In this document: one piece after another, positions 54,430 through 63,280 of the stretch
Numbering within the stretch: the stretch's first letter is position 1
Layout: every line of letters starts with the position of its first letter
DNA from: Erythrobacter sp. YT30
Lineage (GTDB): Bacteria > Pseudomonadota > Alphaproteobacteria > Sphingomonadales > Sphingomonadaceae
DNA length: 64,000 nt
NCBI RefSeq assembly: GCF_001542875.1
Contig: NZ_LMAF01000001.1
Location: 868,001-932,000, forward strand
Direction: 5' to 3'
The notes under the pieces: model-generated
Database searches by the model: none
What the model was told of the DNA's origin: nothing
Seen by the model: the letters and a program-made list of their open reading frames with translations, nothing else
Made by a program: the position numbers and the translations under genes

Positions 54430-54437
54430 GCTTTGTT

Positions 54438-54477
54438 CGTTTGAGGGGCCTGCCTGCAATGGCCGGTCCCTCGAACG
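54438..54477. other. Long hairpin between the mucR homologue and fur
   Basis: CGTTTGAGGG pairs with CCCTCGAACG (one G-U pair) around an inner GCC/GGC. No T-tract follows. It lies directly after the stop of the MucR-type gene and could protect its 3' end. Confidence 0.4.
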
Positions 54478-54596
54478 GTATGGGCACATGCATCCATTCA
54501 CGCACATCCGCGTCATCGCCTTGGCTTGAGCAGTTGGCTTAGCCTGTCTAAGGACGGTTAAGCACCAAGCCTTGGCATGAGAGATGGAGCTGTGAC

Positions 54597-55019
54597 TTGA
54601 GCCAGAAAATCGACCTCGAACAACTCTGCGCGGAAAAAGGTCTGCGCATCACCGAACAGCGCCGCGTGATTGCCAAGGTTCTGTCTGACAGCGACGATCA
54701 TCCCGACGTGGAATTGCTGCACAGCAGAGCATCGGCAATCGATCCGAAGATCTCCATCGCAACAGTCTATCGAACCGTCCGCCTGTTCGAAGAGGCCGGG
54801 ATTCTTGACCGCCACGATTTCGGCGATGGCCGCTCTCGCTATGAACCTGTGCCGGAGGCGCATCACGATCATTTGATCGATGTTGAAACTGGCAAGGTTG
54901 TTGAATTTGTTGATCCCGAAGTTGAAGCACTCCAGCGCCAGATTGCGGAGAAGCTGGGCTACCGCCTCGTTGATCACCGGATGGAGCTTTACGGTGTGCG
55001 CCTGTCGCGCGACGATTAA
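54597..55019 (+). CDS. fur: Fur-family transcriptional regulator (TTG start)
   Basis: The 140 residues start MSQKIDLEQLCAEKGLRITE, with the winged-helix SIATVYRTVRLFEEAGILDR and the metal site EAHHDHLIDVETGKVVEFVD. The CxxC pairs of structural zinc are missing, as is usual in alphaproteobacterial Fur/Mur proteins, so whether iron or manganese is sensed cannot be decided. Initiation is at TTG with GGAG about eight bases upstream; no in-frame ATG precedes it, and the family N-terminus fits. Confidence 0.93.
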   Translation: MSQKIDLEQLCAEKGLRITEQRRVIAKVLSDSDDHPDVELLHSRASAIDPKISIATVYRTVRLFEEAGILDRHDFGDGRSRYEPVPEAHHDHLIDVETGKVVEFVDPEVEALQRQIAEKLGYRLVDHRMELYGVRLSRDD

Positions 55020-55031
55020 GCGGCTGCAATA

Positions 55032-55955
55032 TTGGCACGTAATCCAGACACTCTGAAACAGGCAGCCGATGCCGAAACCCGCGAATGGGAATTGCGCGTG
55101 GCAGCAGCGCGTGGCGAGACCACGCCCCTCTCCTTGGGGGGAAAAGTCCGTCTTTTCTTTCGCGCACTCGCGCTTGCTCTTTTGATGATCATCTTCGTGC
55201 CGCTGCATTATGCCTATCGCATCTTTGCCTACGGCTCACCGTTTCCGATGTTGTTCCTGCGCTATGCGGCGCGAATTTCGGGAGCGAAAGTTAAAACCGA
55301 AGGCACACACCTAAAACGCGACGTTTTCTATGTCGCAAACCACGTGTCGTGGATCGATATCCTGTCACTCGCCGGTGCTTGCGGTACGGCTTTCGTGGCG
55401 AAGGCAGAACTCGAACAGTCACCGCTTGTTGGTTGGCTTGCATCGCTCAATCGCACCGTTTTTGTGAAACGCGAACATCGGATGGGTGTGGCTGAACAGA
55501 TCAACGCTTTGAAAGAGGCGCTGTCTGACAATTGGTCTGTCACCGTTTTTCCAGAGGGCACAACAACCGATGGCCGCTCTCTTCTTCCGTTCAAGACAAG
55601 CATGCTCAGTGTACTTGAGCCACCTCCGCCCGGTGTATTGGTGCAGCCTGTTCTGCTCGATTACGGCGAAATAGCCGAATGGATCGGATGGATTGGTGAC
55701 GAAGGCGGTCTGAACAATTCGAAGCGCGTTCTTGCGCGAAAGGGTACTTTTGAGCTGCGGATCAAGTTCCTTGAACCTTTCAGCCCCGAAGACTTCCGCG
55801 GACGAAAAGCCATCAGCCAAGAAGCGCGTCGCCGCATTGAAGACGCCTTGTGCGAAACAATTGGCGGGCCTCTGCGCGATTTTGCGCATGACGTAGCGCC
55901 CATCCGGTACGAAGCGCCCTCACCCGCTAAAGTGCCCGACGATACGCAGGCATAA
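55032..55955 (+). CDS. plsC: 1-acyl-sn-glycerol-3-phosphate acyltransferase
   Basis: PlsC makes phosphatidic acid from lysophosphatidic acid and acyl donor. The 307 residues have one N-terminal membrane segment (ALALALLMIIFVPLHYAYRI), the catalytic NHVSWID (HX4D) near residue 97, and the acceptor motif VFPEGTTTDG. It starts with a TTG, 12 bases after fur; the next in-frame ATG would remove the membrane segment. It is the last gene of the plus-strand run. Confidence 0.92.
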   Translation: MARNPDTLKQAADAETREWELRVAAARGETTPLSLGGKVRLFFRALALALLMIIFVPLHYAYRIFAYGSPFPMLFLRYAARISGAKVKTEGTHLKRDVFYVANHVSWIDILSLAGACGTAFVAKAELEQSPLVGWLASLNRTVFVKREHRMGVAEQINALKEALSDNWSVTVFPEGTTTDGRSLLPFKTSMLSVLEPPPPGVLVQPVLLDYGEIAEWIGWIGDEGGLNNSKRVLARKGTFELRIKFLEPFSPEDFRGRKAISQEARRRIEDALCETIGGPLRDFAHDVAPIRYEAPSPAKVPDDTQA

Positions 55956-55963
55956 GTGGGCGT

Positions 55964-56848
55964 TTAGAGCCCCGCTCTCACCAACCAATCGTGGAACAGC
56001 CGCACGGGCCGCGTTTCGAGCGCCGTCGGCTTGCAAACAAACCAGTAACTGTACGGGCTTTCGACATCTTTTTTCGAAAGTTCAGTCAGTCGGCTATCAG
56101 CCGCCCGCCGCATGTGATCATCGTGCATGATCGCAATGCCCAGCCCTTGTGCAGCGGCTTCCAGCATGAGCTGGCCTGAGTCGTAATGGTCAATCGCTGC
56201 CGGATCCATTTCCTCAAGCTGGTGCGCCGCCTTCCATGCGACAAAGCTCTCAGGCAGCTCATTGTGAATAAGGAAAGTCTGCTTGGCGAGGCTTTCGGCA
56301 TTGACGACGTCGCCGATATTGCGCGCAACGTCCTTCGAACAGATCGCGTGGACCAGGTTGTGATCAAGGCGCACAGCGTGCAACCCGGATGCCGGACCAC
56401 GCGACAAGATGATCGCTGCGTCCAAGGTATCACCCACGCGGTCCTCCAAATGCGGCCCGGTGTCGATATCGATGTGCAGCAGCGGGTGACGTTTGCGCAA
56501 TTCACCAAGCCGCGGGAACAGGCGCTGGCTGCCGAACAGGGGCAGCACACCAAGGCGCAGGCGCAGAAGCGATATATTGTCGGATTGGCTTTCCACCGCG
56601 CGGGCAAGCGCTTCCATATGCGGGTTCACCGCTTCGTAGAAAGCCTGACCTTCATCGGTAAGCTGCATGGACTGGCGGGCACGAGTGAACAGCTTCTTGC
56701 CCACAAACTCTTCAAGATTTGTGATCCGGCGCGACAATGCAGACGGCGACAGACCAATCTCCTCAGCAGCTGCGCGAGCCGACCCTAAACGGACCGTGCG
56801 CATGAACGCTTCGAGTGCGCGCAGGGGTGGAAGACGACGTGACGGCAT
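55964..56848 (-). CDS. LysR-family transcriptional regulator (GcvA-like)
   Basis: The 294 residues show the HTH LPPLRALEAFMRTVRLGSAR, AAAEEIGLSPSALSRRITNL and a full effector domain (LRLGVLPLFGSQRLFPRLGE). It converges with plsC, eight bases apart. It lies 93 bases after corC on the same strand, where lnt is often found in related bacteria. The 93-base leader includes a small CCTT/AAGG hairpin. Target unknown. Confidence 0.88.
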   Translation of the reverse strand: MPSRRLPPLRALEAFMRTVRLGSARAAAEEIGLSPSALSRRITNLEEFVGKKLFTRARQSMQLTDEGQAFYEAVNPHMEALARAVESQSDNISLLRLRLGVLPLFGSQRLFPRLGELRKRHPLLHIDIDTGPHLEDRVGDTLDAAIILSRGPASGLHAVRLDHNLVHAICSKDVARNIGDVVNAESLAKQTFLIHNELPESFVAWKAAHQLEEMDPAAIDHYDSGQLMLEAAAQGLGIAIMHDDHMRRAADSRLTELSKKDVESPYSYWFVCKPTALETRPVRLFHDWLVRAGL

Positions 56849-56941
56849 TGAACAACTCCTTCTTGCAAGGAGCTACGGCTGTCGAGACGAAAGGATGCAA
56901 AAAATCGAAGAAAAAAGTGTGAGAAACGATTCTTTGTGCAA

Positions 56942-57868
56942 TTACTGCAAGTCATTCTCATCTTCAGGCGCATGAAGGCGCAAGCGCTTTACGTGCGTTT
57001 CATCGCCCGCAGTCACTTCAATCCTCCAGCCCGAAGGATGTTCCAGGATCCGCCCAACTTGGGGCACCTGTTCGGCAAGCACAAAAGCGAGGCCGCCTAA
57101 AGTATCAACAGATTCAGATACTTCAGCGAGTCGCGGGTCCACCATTTCGGCGACGTCGTCCAATTCAGCGCGGGCATCACAATCCCACATCCCCTCGCCA
57201 ATGGGCACTATCAATGCCTCTGGTGTTTCGTCATGTTCATCCTCAATCTCGCCGACAATTTCTTCGACAAGGTCTTCGATGGTGATGATGCCGTCTGTTC
57301 CAGAAAACTCATCAAGCACGATGGCAAGATGCACCCGGCGGGCCCGCATATCGGCAAGAACGTCCAATGCGCCGCGTGATTGCGGGACGTAGAGCGGTTG
57401 GCGCATCAGGATTGTCCAATCCTTGGGCGGTTTTTTGTCGCCGGTCAGGTAGGTGAAGACGTCCTTGATGTGGATCATGCCAATCACGTCATCCAGAGTC
57501 TCACGATAGACCGGCATGCGCGAATGGCCGTGCTCTGAAAACGCGGCAACGAGCTCATCCCAGCTAAGCGCTGCATCCACCGCGATGATTTCGCCGCGCG
57601 GCACGGCAACGTCGTCCGCATCGTGTTCGGAGAAATGCAGAAGGTTGCGCAGCATCTGGCGCTCAACCGGGAGAAGATCGCCATTGCCCCCCGCGCTGCT
57701 GTCGTCAGGCTCGGTATCGCCGTTTTCGCCCTCGTGCTCGTCAATGGCTTCTTCAAGCTGAGCGCGCAGCGAACGATCGCCTTCGTCGAGCTTTAAAATC
57801 TTGCGGAAAGCGGACAGAAGTCCGCTGCTACTCTCCGCTTCTCCTGCAGTGGATTGGGAATCGGGCAT
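56942..57868 (-). CDS. corC: CorC/HlyC-family CBS-domain protein
   Basis: The 308 residues lack membrane segments and carry a CBS pair (AVPRGEIIAVDAALSWDELV; MRQPLYVPQSRGALDVLADM) and the CorC_HlyC transporter-associated domain (ALIVPIGEGMWDCDARAELD). Members influence Mg2+/Co2+ efflux with CorA. It is last in the order phoH-ybeY-corC, 35 bases after ybeY, typical for proteobacteria. Confidence 0.93.
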   Translation of the reverse strand: MPDSQSTAGEAESSSGLLSAFRKILKLDEGDRSLRAQLEEAIDEHEGENGDTEPDDSSAGGNGDLLPVERQMLRNLLHFSEHDADDVAVPRGEIIAVDAALSWDELVAAFSEHGHSRMPVYRETLDDVIGMIHIKDVFTYLTGDKKPPKDWTILMRQPLYVPQSRGALDVLADMRARRVHLAIVLDEFSGTDGIITIEDLVEEIVGEIEDEHDETPEALIVPIGEGMWDCDARAELDDVAEMVDPRLAEVSESVDTLGGLAFVLAEQVPQVGRILEHPSGWRIEVTAGDETHVKRLRLHAPEDENDLQ

Positions 57869-57903
57869 TGTGTGTTTCGGGCCCCGGCCCTGTGTGCTCC
57901 AGT

Positions 57904-58395
57904 TCAGTGTCGATCCCCATATGGGTCTGGAATGCCCATTTTTGCAAGAGCAGTTATCTCCAAAGCTTCCATGGCTTCTGCTTCTTTGTCGGAATGGACG
58001 TGATCATAGCCCGCCAGATGCAGCAGACCGTGAACGATGAGATGGGCTGCATGGTTCTCTAGCGGAATGCCCTTGTCAGCAGCTTCGCGGGCGCATGTTT
58101 CGTGAGCCAATGCGATATCGCCGAGCATTACCGGTGGGCCTTCGGCATCGATTTCAAGCAATTCCGCGCGCGAGAGCATCGGAAAACTGAGCACATTTGT
58201 CGGCTTGTCGCGCTTGCGCCATTCACGATTGAGGGCGCGCACCTCCTCATCTCCTGCGAACAGGAGGCTCACGCACAAGCGGGCATTGCCCAATTCGGGT
58301 GCGGCGTGGGCCGTTGCGTCATACGCGAATTCAGCAAGCTGGGCGGTGTCAGAGCTTTCGGTCCAACTACCCTCAAACGCAATGTCCAGCTGCAT
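57904..58395 (-). CDS. ybeY: rRNA maturation endoribonuclease YbeY
   Basis: YbeY is a metal-dependent RNase needed for 16S rRNA 3'-end maturation and ribosome quality control. The 163 residues include NREWRKRDKPTNVLSFPM and the zinc motif HGLLHLAGYDH (HxxxHxxxxxH), then EAEAMEALEITALAKMG. It begins six bases after the phoH stop. Confidence 0.96.
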   Translation of the reverse strand: MQLDIAFEGSWTESSDTAQLAEFAYDATAHAAPELGNARLCVSLLFAGDEEVRALNREWRKRDKPTNVLSFPMLSRAELLEIDAEGPPVMLGDIALAHETCAREAADKGIPLENHAAHLIVHGLLHLAGYDHVHSDKEAEAMEALEITALAKMGIPDPYGDRH

Positions 58396-58401
58396 AGAGG
58401 C

Positions 58402-59454
58402 CTATGAACCGCCTTCATAGGCTTCAACAATCCGTCCGACGATCGGGTGTCGCACCACGTCGGCTGCGGTAAAGCGGATCGTACTAAAGCCGTCGACGCC
58501 TTCCAGTTTCTCCACCGCATCGGCAAGACCGCTCATCCGGTCTCCGCCAGGAATATCGACCTGACGCGGGTCTCCGCACACGACCATCCGACTGTTCTGA
58601 CCAAAGCGAGTGAGAAACATCTTCATCTGTTCGCGCGTAGTGTTCTGCGCCTCATCGAGGATGACGAAGGCATCGGCCAAAGTCCGTCCGCGCATAAAGG
58701 CGATCGGCGCGATCTCAATTTCGCCGCTCTCAATCCGTCGCTCTACCTGTTCCGGCGGCATGCAATCGTAAAGCGCATCGTAAAGCGGGCGCAGATAGGG
58801 ATCGACTTTGTCTTTCATATCGCCGGGCAGAAAACCGAGCTTTTCACCCGCTTCAACGGCAGGGCGCGAAAGGATCAGGCGCTGCACGCTGCCGGTCATC
58901 AACTGGCTGACAGCTTGTGCGACCGCAAGGTATGTCTTGCCCGTTCCCGCCGGACCGAGTGCAAAGATGATATCATCGCGCACAAGGCTGCGCATGTAGG
59001 CGATCTGCATGGCCGAGCGCGGCACAATCGTCTTGCGCCGGGTGCGGATCATGATGGGCGGTTCTTCCTTATCGCCCGAAATAATGCCTTCCAAGGTTGG
59101 CTCGTTCGACATCGCGATCAGCGACTCGATCGCACCTGCATCGAGATCCTGCCCAAGGGCCAGCCGATCGTACATCGTGGTGAGCGTCTCGCGAGCACGC
59201 GCGACAGCATCTTGAGGTCCCTCAATCACGATTTGATCACCGCGCGCATGGATCATCACGCCCAAGCGATTCTCGACCTGCACCAGATTGGCGTCGAATT
59301 CCCCGAACAAGGCGCCGAGGAGGGATTGGTTTTCGAAACTGACCTCGGTTCTGGATCGGGTCACATCGTTCGGGTGCACCGCTGCATCCTTTGGGGCGTT
59401 AATGGGATCGGGCAGAACTGCCGGATCAATCGAACGAGTTGGTCTGCGGCCCAT
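58402..59454 (-). CDS. PhoH family protein
   Basis: A cytoplasmic ATPase of 350 residues with the P-loop ALGPAGTGKTYLAVAQA and Walker B FVILDEAQNTTREQ; KLGFLPGDMKDKVDPYLRPL is a PhoH signature. A KH-like N-domain binds RNA in this group. I start at MGRRPTRSIDPAVL because AAGGA lies four bases upstream; a TTG 20 codons earlier is less likely. Together with ybeY it forms a unit linked to RNA processing. Confidence 0.94.
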   Translation of the reverse strand: MGRRPTRSIDPAVLPDPINAPKDAAVHPNDVTRSRTEVSFENQSLLGALFGEFDANLVQVENRLGVMIHARGDQIVIEGPQDAVARARETLTTMYDRLALGQDLDAGAIESLIAMSNEPTLEGIISGDKEEPPIMIRTRRKTIVPRSAMQIAYMRSLVRDDIIFALGPAGTGKTYLAVAQAVSQLMTGSVQRLILSRPAVEAGEKLGFLPGDMKDKVDPYLRPLYDALYDCMPPEQVERRIESGEIEIAPIAFMRGRTLADAFVILDEAQNTTREQMKMFLTRFGQNSRMVVCGDPRQVDIPGGDRMSGLADAVEKLEGVDGFSTIRFTAADVVRHPIVGRIVEAYEGGS

Positions 59455-59616
59455 AGATTCCTTTGCAAATGCGGTTGAGGGCTGATTCGGGAGCGTAAGG
59501 GGGAAACGCGTCAAAGCAATCTAGGGTGTGTTCCTTGCGGTGGAAAGTCATAGCTCGGTCATATTGGAACCGGACATGTTATGCAGGCGTTCCAGATTGA
59601 GAGGAGTCATTGGACC

Positions 59617-60540
59617 ATGATTGCCGCAATCGCCTTCGCTTTGAGTGCTATGGTGGGGCCAGCGAACCAAGCTGAGCCAGCTGAGGTCGATCCTCCCACG
59701 CAATCCAGAGCGCAGGGCAATAAGCCCCAGATCATCGTCCAGCCGCAAAAAAGCGAAGGCGATCGGCGCGAAGAACTACGCGAGTTTACGCGGAAGATCG
59801 TGCGCGAGCCGCGGCGTAAACGCGCCATTGCTAGCTTCCGTTTCCCTATCTGTCCGCAAGTCATTGGAATTGCAGCCGAAGACGCACGGGCAATCGAGGC
59901 GCGCATTCGCGAAAATGCCGAGCGCGTTGGGCTGGGCGCGGACGATGAAGCCAAGTGCACACCCACCATTCGCGCTGCCTTCATGGCTGCGCAGGCAGGA
60001 CCGCCGGAGAGCTGGCTCGATGAGGGATCGCCCCAGCTTGCGCATTTGCCGCTTTATCAGCGGCACTGGGTGCTCACCGAAGAGGGGCCCGTGCGCGCCT
60101 ACAACCGCGTGGTTTTGCGCGATGCCTGGGGGCAGCCCCTGCTGTTCAGCAAGGGGAATGCGCGCGTGTTCGGCGCCTTGGACCAGATTTCCGAGCTACG
60201 GCCCTTCTCCACCTCAGACCCCATCAACGTGAACGAGATCACGGGCGCGGCGGTGATGATCGAACTTGAGGCCGCTCAAGGCCTATCTCTTGCTCAACTC
60301 GCTGACTACATCACGATGCGAACTCTGCTCGCGACCTCCGTGCCAGAGCCGGGCGAACCTGTCGCTGCGGCGACAATCCTAACGCTTTTCCAGTCGGACA
60401 ATCCGCCCGAGGCATTGACCGTCTATGATCTTGCCCTGCTTGATGAGCTTTACAACGCATCGCTCTTCTCTAGCCCGCGTCGGGTCATCGCACGAACCGC
60501 TGCGCAAACGACCAAGATCGAAAGATCAGGCGAGGAGTGA
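59617..60540 (+). CDS. Secreted conserved hypothetical, opposite to the miaB-phoH run
   Basis: A 307-residue product with a signal peptide (MIAAIAFALSAMVGPANQA). I use this ATG because GAGAGGAG lies about ten bases upstream; an ATG 12 codons earlier is possible. The mature part has a basic stretch (REPRRKRAIASFRFPICPQV), a pair of Cys (CPQV and KCTPTI) and an alpha-helical C-terminus (MIELEAAQGLSLAQLADYIT). No enzymatic motif. It is transcribed against its neighbours and overlaps the 3' end of miaB by 15 bases. Confidence 0.8.
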   Translation: MIAAIAFALSAMVGPANQAEPAEVDPPTQSRAQGNKPQIIVQPQKSEGDRREELREFTRKIVREPRRKRAIASFRFPICPQVIGIAAEDARAIEARIRENAERVGLGADDEAKCTPTIRAAFMAAQAGPPESWLDEGSPQLAHLPLYQRHWVLTEEGPVRAYNRVVLRDAWGQPLLFSKGNARVFGALDQISELRPFSTSDPINVNEITGAAVMIELEAAQGLSLAQLADYITMRTLLATSVPEPGEPVAAATILTLFQSDNPPEALTVYDLALLDELYNASLFSSPRRVIARTAAQTTKIERSGEE

Positions 60541-61848
60541 GCCGCGCATAGAGTTCGGGCCCGCATCGACAAGATCGACCTCAACCAGATCGCCGATTTC
60601 CGCGTCGCCCTCAAACCACACGCTCGTAAGCCATGGCGATTTGCCGAGCCATTGGCCGGGTAGCTTTCCCTTGCGCTCGACAAGAATGTCGCAAGTCTTG
60701 CCCACCAGAGCATCGTTAAAGGCTCGCTGGTCCCGGTTGAGGCGAGCTTGAAGGCGTTGGAGACGGTCGTCCATCACTTCGCGCGGGATTTGATTGTCCA
60801 TCGCCGCAGCTGGTGTGCCCGGACGCGGCGAGTATTTAAAGCTGAAGGCTTGGCTATAGCGCACTTCGTCAATCAGGCTCAGAGTGTCCTCGAATTCCGC
60901 TTCACTCTCGCCAGGAAAACCCACTATAAAATCGCCTGAGAGCGCAATATCGGGGCGAGCTACGCGGAAGCGTTCGAGCAGCTTCAAATAGCTCTCCGCC
61001 GTGTGCGCCCGGTTCATGGCTTTCAGCACTCGGTCATTGCCGGACTGCACGGGCAAGTGGAGATAAGGCATCAGCTTTTCGACTTCGCCATGCGCCGCGA
61101 TCAGGTCGTCTTCCATGTCGTTTGGATGCGATGTGGTGTAGCGAATGCGCTCCAATCCATCGAGCGGCGCAAGAGCGCGGATCAGACCGGCAAGTCCTAC
61201 CGCCTTGCCTTTGTCATCCTCGCCAGACCAGGCATTCACGTTCTGACCCAGCAGAGTGATTTCGCGAGCGCCTGCTTCAATCAGCTTACGAGCCTCGTCC
61301 AGTAAGTCATTAAACGGACGTGATATTTCAGCGCCGCGGGTGTAAGGGACCACGCAATAGGTGCAAAACTTGTCGCAACCTTCCTGCACAGTCAGAAATG
61401 CTGTGGGTGATCGCCGCGTTCGCTGCGGAAGCGCTCCAAACTTCGCAATGGCGGGCATGTCAGTGTCTGTTGCGCGTTCGCCCTTCACCGCTTTGTCCAA
61501 CATATCGGGCAACCGGTGATAGGCCTGCGGGCCCACAACCATGGACACCGCTGGCGCGCGTGCCATGATCTCTTCACCCTCGGCCTGCGCAACGCATCCG
61601 GCGACCGCGATCATCGGTTTGGAGCCATCGTCCTTTTTCAGACGCCCAATATCCGAATACACCTTTTCGGCTGCCTTTTCGCGGATATGGCAAGTGTTGA
61701 GCACCACCAGATCCGCCTCCTCACCGTCGGGCGCAGGGGTGATGCCTTTTTCGGCCAAGAGCTCACCCATACGCTCGCCATCATAGACGTTCATCTGGCA
61801 GCCGAAAGACTTGACCCTGTAGGTCTTGGGAGGGGTTTGCGGTTTCAT
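60526..61848 (-). CDS. miaB: tRNA-2-methylthio-N6-dimethylallyladenosine synthase
   Basis: MiaB adds methylthio to i6A37 using radical SAM chemistry and two 4Fe-4S clusters. The 440 residues have the N-terminal cluster cysteines (FGCQMN, LNTCHIR, VAGCVAQAEG), the radical SAM CDKFCTYCVVPYTRG (CxxxCxxC) and a TRAM domain at the end. The start MKPQTPPKTYRVKSFGCQMN is supported by the family N-terminus. It lies upstream of phoH in the order expected, but an opposite-strand gene lies between them. Confidence 0.96.
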   Translation of the reverse strand: MKPQTPPKTYRVKSFGCQMNVYDGERMGELLAEKGITPAPDGEEADLVVLNTCHIREKAAEKVYSDIGRLKKDDGSKPMIAVAGCVAQAEGEEIMARAPAVSMVVGPQAYHRLPDMLDKAVKGERATDTDMPAIAKFGALPQRTRRSPTAFLTVQEGCDKFCTYCVVPYTRGAEISRPFNDLLDEARKLIEAGAREITLLGQNVNAWSGEDDKGKAVGLAGLIRALAPLDGLERIRYTTSHPNDMEDDLIAAHGEVEKLMPYLHLPVQSGNDRVLKAMNRAHTAESYLKLLERFRVARPDIALSGDFIVGFPGESEAEFEDTLSLIDEVRYSQAFSFKYSPRPGTPAAAMDNQIPREVMDDRLQRLQARLNRDQRAFNDALVGKTCDILVERKGKLPGQWLGKSPWLTSVWFEGDAEIGDLVEVDLVDAGPNSMRGSLLA

Positions 61849-61909
61849 GATGGACGCGCGTTTAGCGGCAAGCGGCGCGCGGTTCAATTGTTCTCATCGC
61901 GCTGCGGCC

Positions 61910-62815
61910 TCACCGGCTTGATGTTCGAGCGTTGTGCACACATGGCACCAACTGCCGATGCTGCGTGCCGGGATGCTGTTTGTCGTCAGGCCCACATTCC
62001 ACCATCGGTTTGGCGATCTGATTGGCTGCGACCAAGCGTCCCGCCTCGTCATCGTCGTAGGCCGCGATCCAGATCAGGCAATCAGCCAACGGCCTGAGCT
62101 TGTGCTTGGAAAGGCGCCCATTTTGCGGGCTGCAGTTCAAGGTGAAAAGGTCTGCCGCAGGCGATGCATCAAAGCGCGCAAAGCGGCGCAGCAATTCTCC
62201 GCGCTCATTAAACACGGTGCGCTGCATATCGTTGGTCATGTCCTCGCCGCCATAAAAGGGAGACGTGTTGAACATGTAAGCGCGCACTTGCGGGTGTTTG
62301 ATCGAAACTTCAGTGGCGAGCGCTCCGCCCATCGAATGGCCTACCACGATCCAGGGGACATCGTCTGTGAACCGCGCCGCTTCCGCTTCGAAAGTGCGCA
62401 CCGCAATCTCGATCTGATCATTGCGAAGCGTGCCGTAGAATATGTCCGTCAGGCCATCGAAATCGGTGCCTCGAAAGGCAAGGATGCGGGCCTTTGGAGC
62501 TTTGTCAGTCGGGTTTTGAAACTGCTCGAACAGCTGATAGCCAAAGCCTTTCTTCTCGTAGTCATGCGAGATCGGCAGGCGCTCAATCCGCTTCAGGCGC
62601 GATCCGATATTGGTGTAAAGATTATCATCGCCCGAATAGGCCTGCGTTGCCGCGATAGCATAAGGATAAGCATCCACAGCTGCCTCGCGCACGAAGTCGC
62701 ACCACCCGCCGGGCTCCAAGCGACATGGAGAGCGCGATTGCGAGATATCTGGGTATGTTGCGCAACCAGGCAACAAAACCATTAGCAGGCATGCAAGGAT
62801 GCAGCGCACTTTCAC
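61910..62815 (-). CDS. Lipase-like alpha/beta-hydrolase lipoprotein
   Basis: The 301 residues begin with a lipoprotein signal (MKVRCILACLLMVLLPGCAT, Cys18). The hydrolase core has AFRGTDFDGLTDI (oxyanion region) and VPWIVVGHSMGGALATEVSI with the nucleophile Ser, as in class 3 lipases; MFNTSPFYGG follows. It is probably in the periplasmic leaflet. The start overlaps the stop of the nucleotidyltransferase-like gene in an ATGA arrangement, so an odd pair is cotranslated. Confidence 0.82.
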   Translation of the reverse strand: MKVRCILACLLMVLLPGCATYPDISQSRSPCRLEPGGWCDFVREAAVDAYPYAIAATQAYSGDDNLYTNIGSRLKRIERLPISHDYEKKGFGYQLFEQFQNPTDKAPKARILAFRGTDFDGLTDIFYGTLRNDQIEIAVRTFEAEAARFTDDVPWIVVGHSMGGALATEVSIKHPQVRAYMFNTSPFYGGEDMTNDMQRTVFNERGELLRRFARFDASPAADLFTLNCSPQNGRLSKHKLRPLADCLIWIAAYDDDEAGRLVAANQIAKPMVECGPDDKQHPGTQHRQLVPCVHNARTSSR

Positions 62816-63267
62816 ACCTCTCCAAGACTAGCAGCGCGTTGGCGATCTTTCTCGCGGCCGAAGCGCAAGAGGATGTTGACGAGCTCAGCCTTTTCGGGGG
62901 CATAGAGAGTGTGTTTGTCGAGCGGAATTGCCATGCGGGTCTTTGGCTCAATGGGCTGCCATTCATCCCCCACGCGAAGCTTGAGGCCTGCCATGAATTC
63001 TACGTCGAGCTCAGGTTCCGACCACCGACCGAACAGTTCTGAGCGGAACATCGCCTTCCCCGCTTCGGGCGTATTGGTGAGGGGCAAAGACTTGTAGAGC
63101 GCTTCCAGATCGCGCTTTGACGTCATCACGTCGATATCGGCAATTGAGCCTGGGTCGCCGCGGTGAAGCGCGACGGCAGCACTGCCGATGATCCACCAAG
63201 GATCTTCCGCATTCCGCATCGCGTCAGCTACAGAGAGAAGAGCGCTTGAAGTCTTGGGCTGAAGCAA
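62812..63267 (-). CDS. Nucleotidyltransferase-fold protein
   Basis: The 151 residues include PWWIIGSAAVALHRGD and SIADIDVMTSKRDLEALYKS, the GS...D-x-D metal site of the Pol-beta-type fold. This resembles MNT/AbiEii-like or uncharacterised domains; without a HEPN neighbour I do not call it a toxin-antitoxin. Initiation is at TTG with AAGGGG seven bases upstream; ATG at residue 17 would remove the site. Confidence 0.7.
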   Translation of the reverse strand: MLQPKTSSALLSVADAMRNAEDPWWIIGSAAVALHRGDPGSIADIDVMTSKRDLEALYKSLPLTNTPEAGKAMFRSELFGRWSEPELDVEFMAGLKLRVGDEWQPIEPKTRMAIPLDKHTLYAPEKAELVNILLRFGREKDRQRAASLGEV

Positions 63268-63280
63268 AGCATTGGCCCCT

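Noticed and set aside
58447-59478. 343-codon plus-strand frame over phoH
   Set aside because: Antisense shadow of the PhoH gene.
61934-62785. 283-codon plus-strand frame
   Set aside because: Antisense to the lipase-like gene, which has a lipobox and GHSMGG.
62812-63267. MNT/HEPN toxin-antitoxin pair
   Set aside because: No HEPN-like partner with its RxxxxH motif is adjacent.
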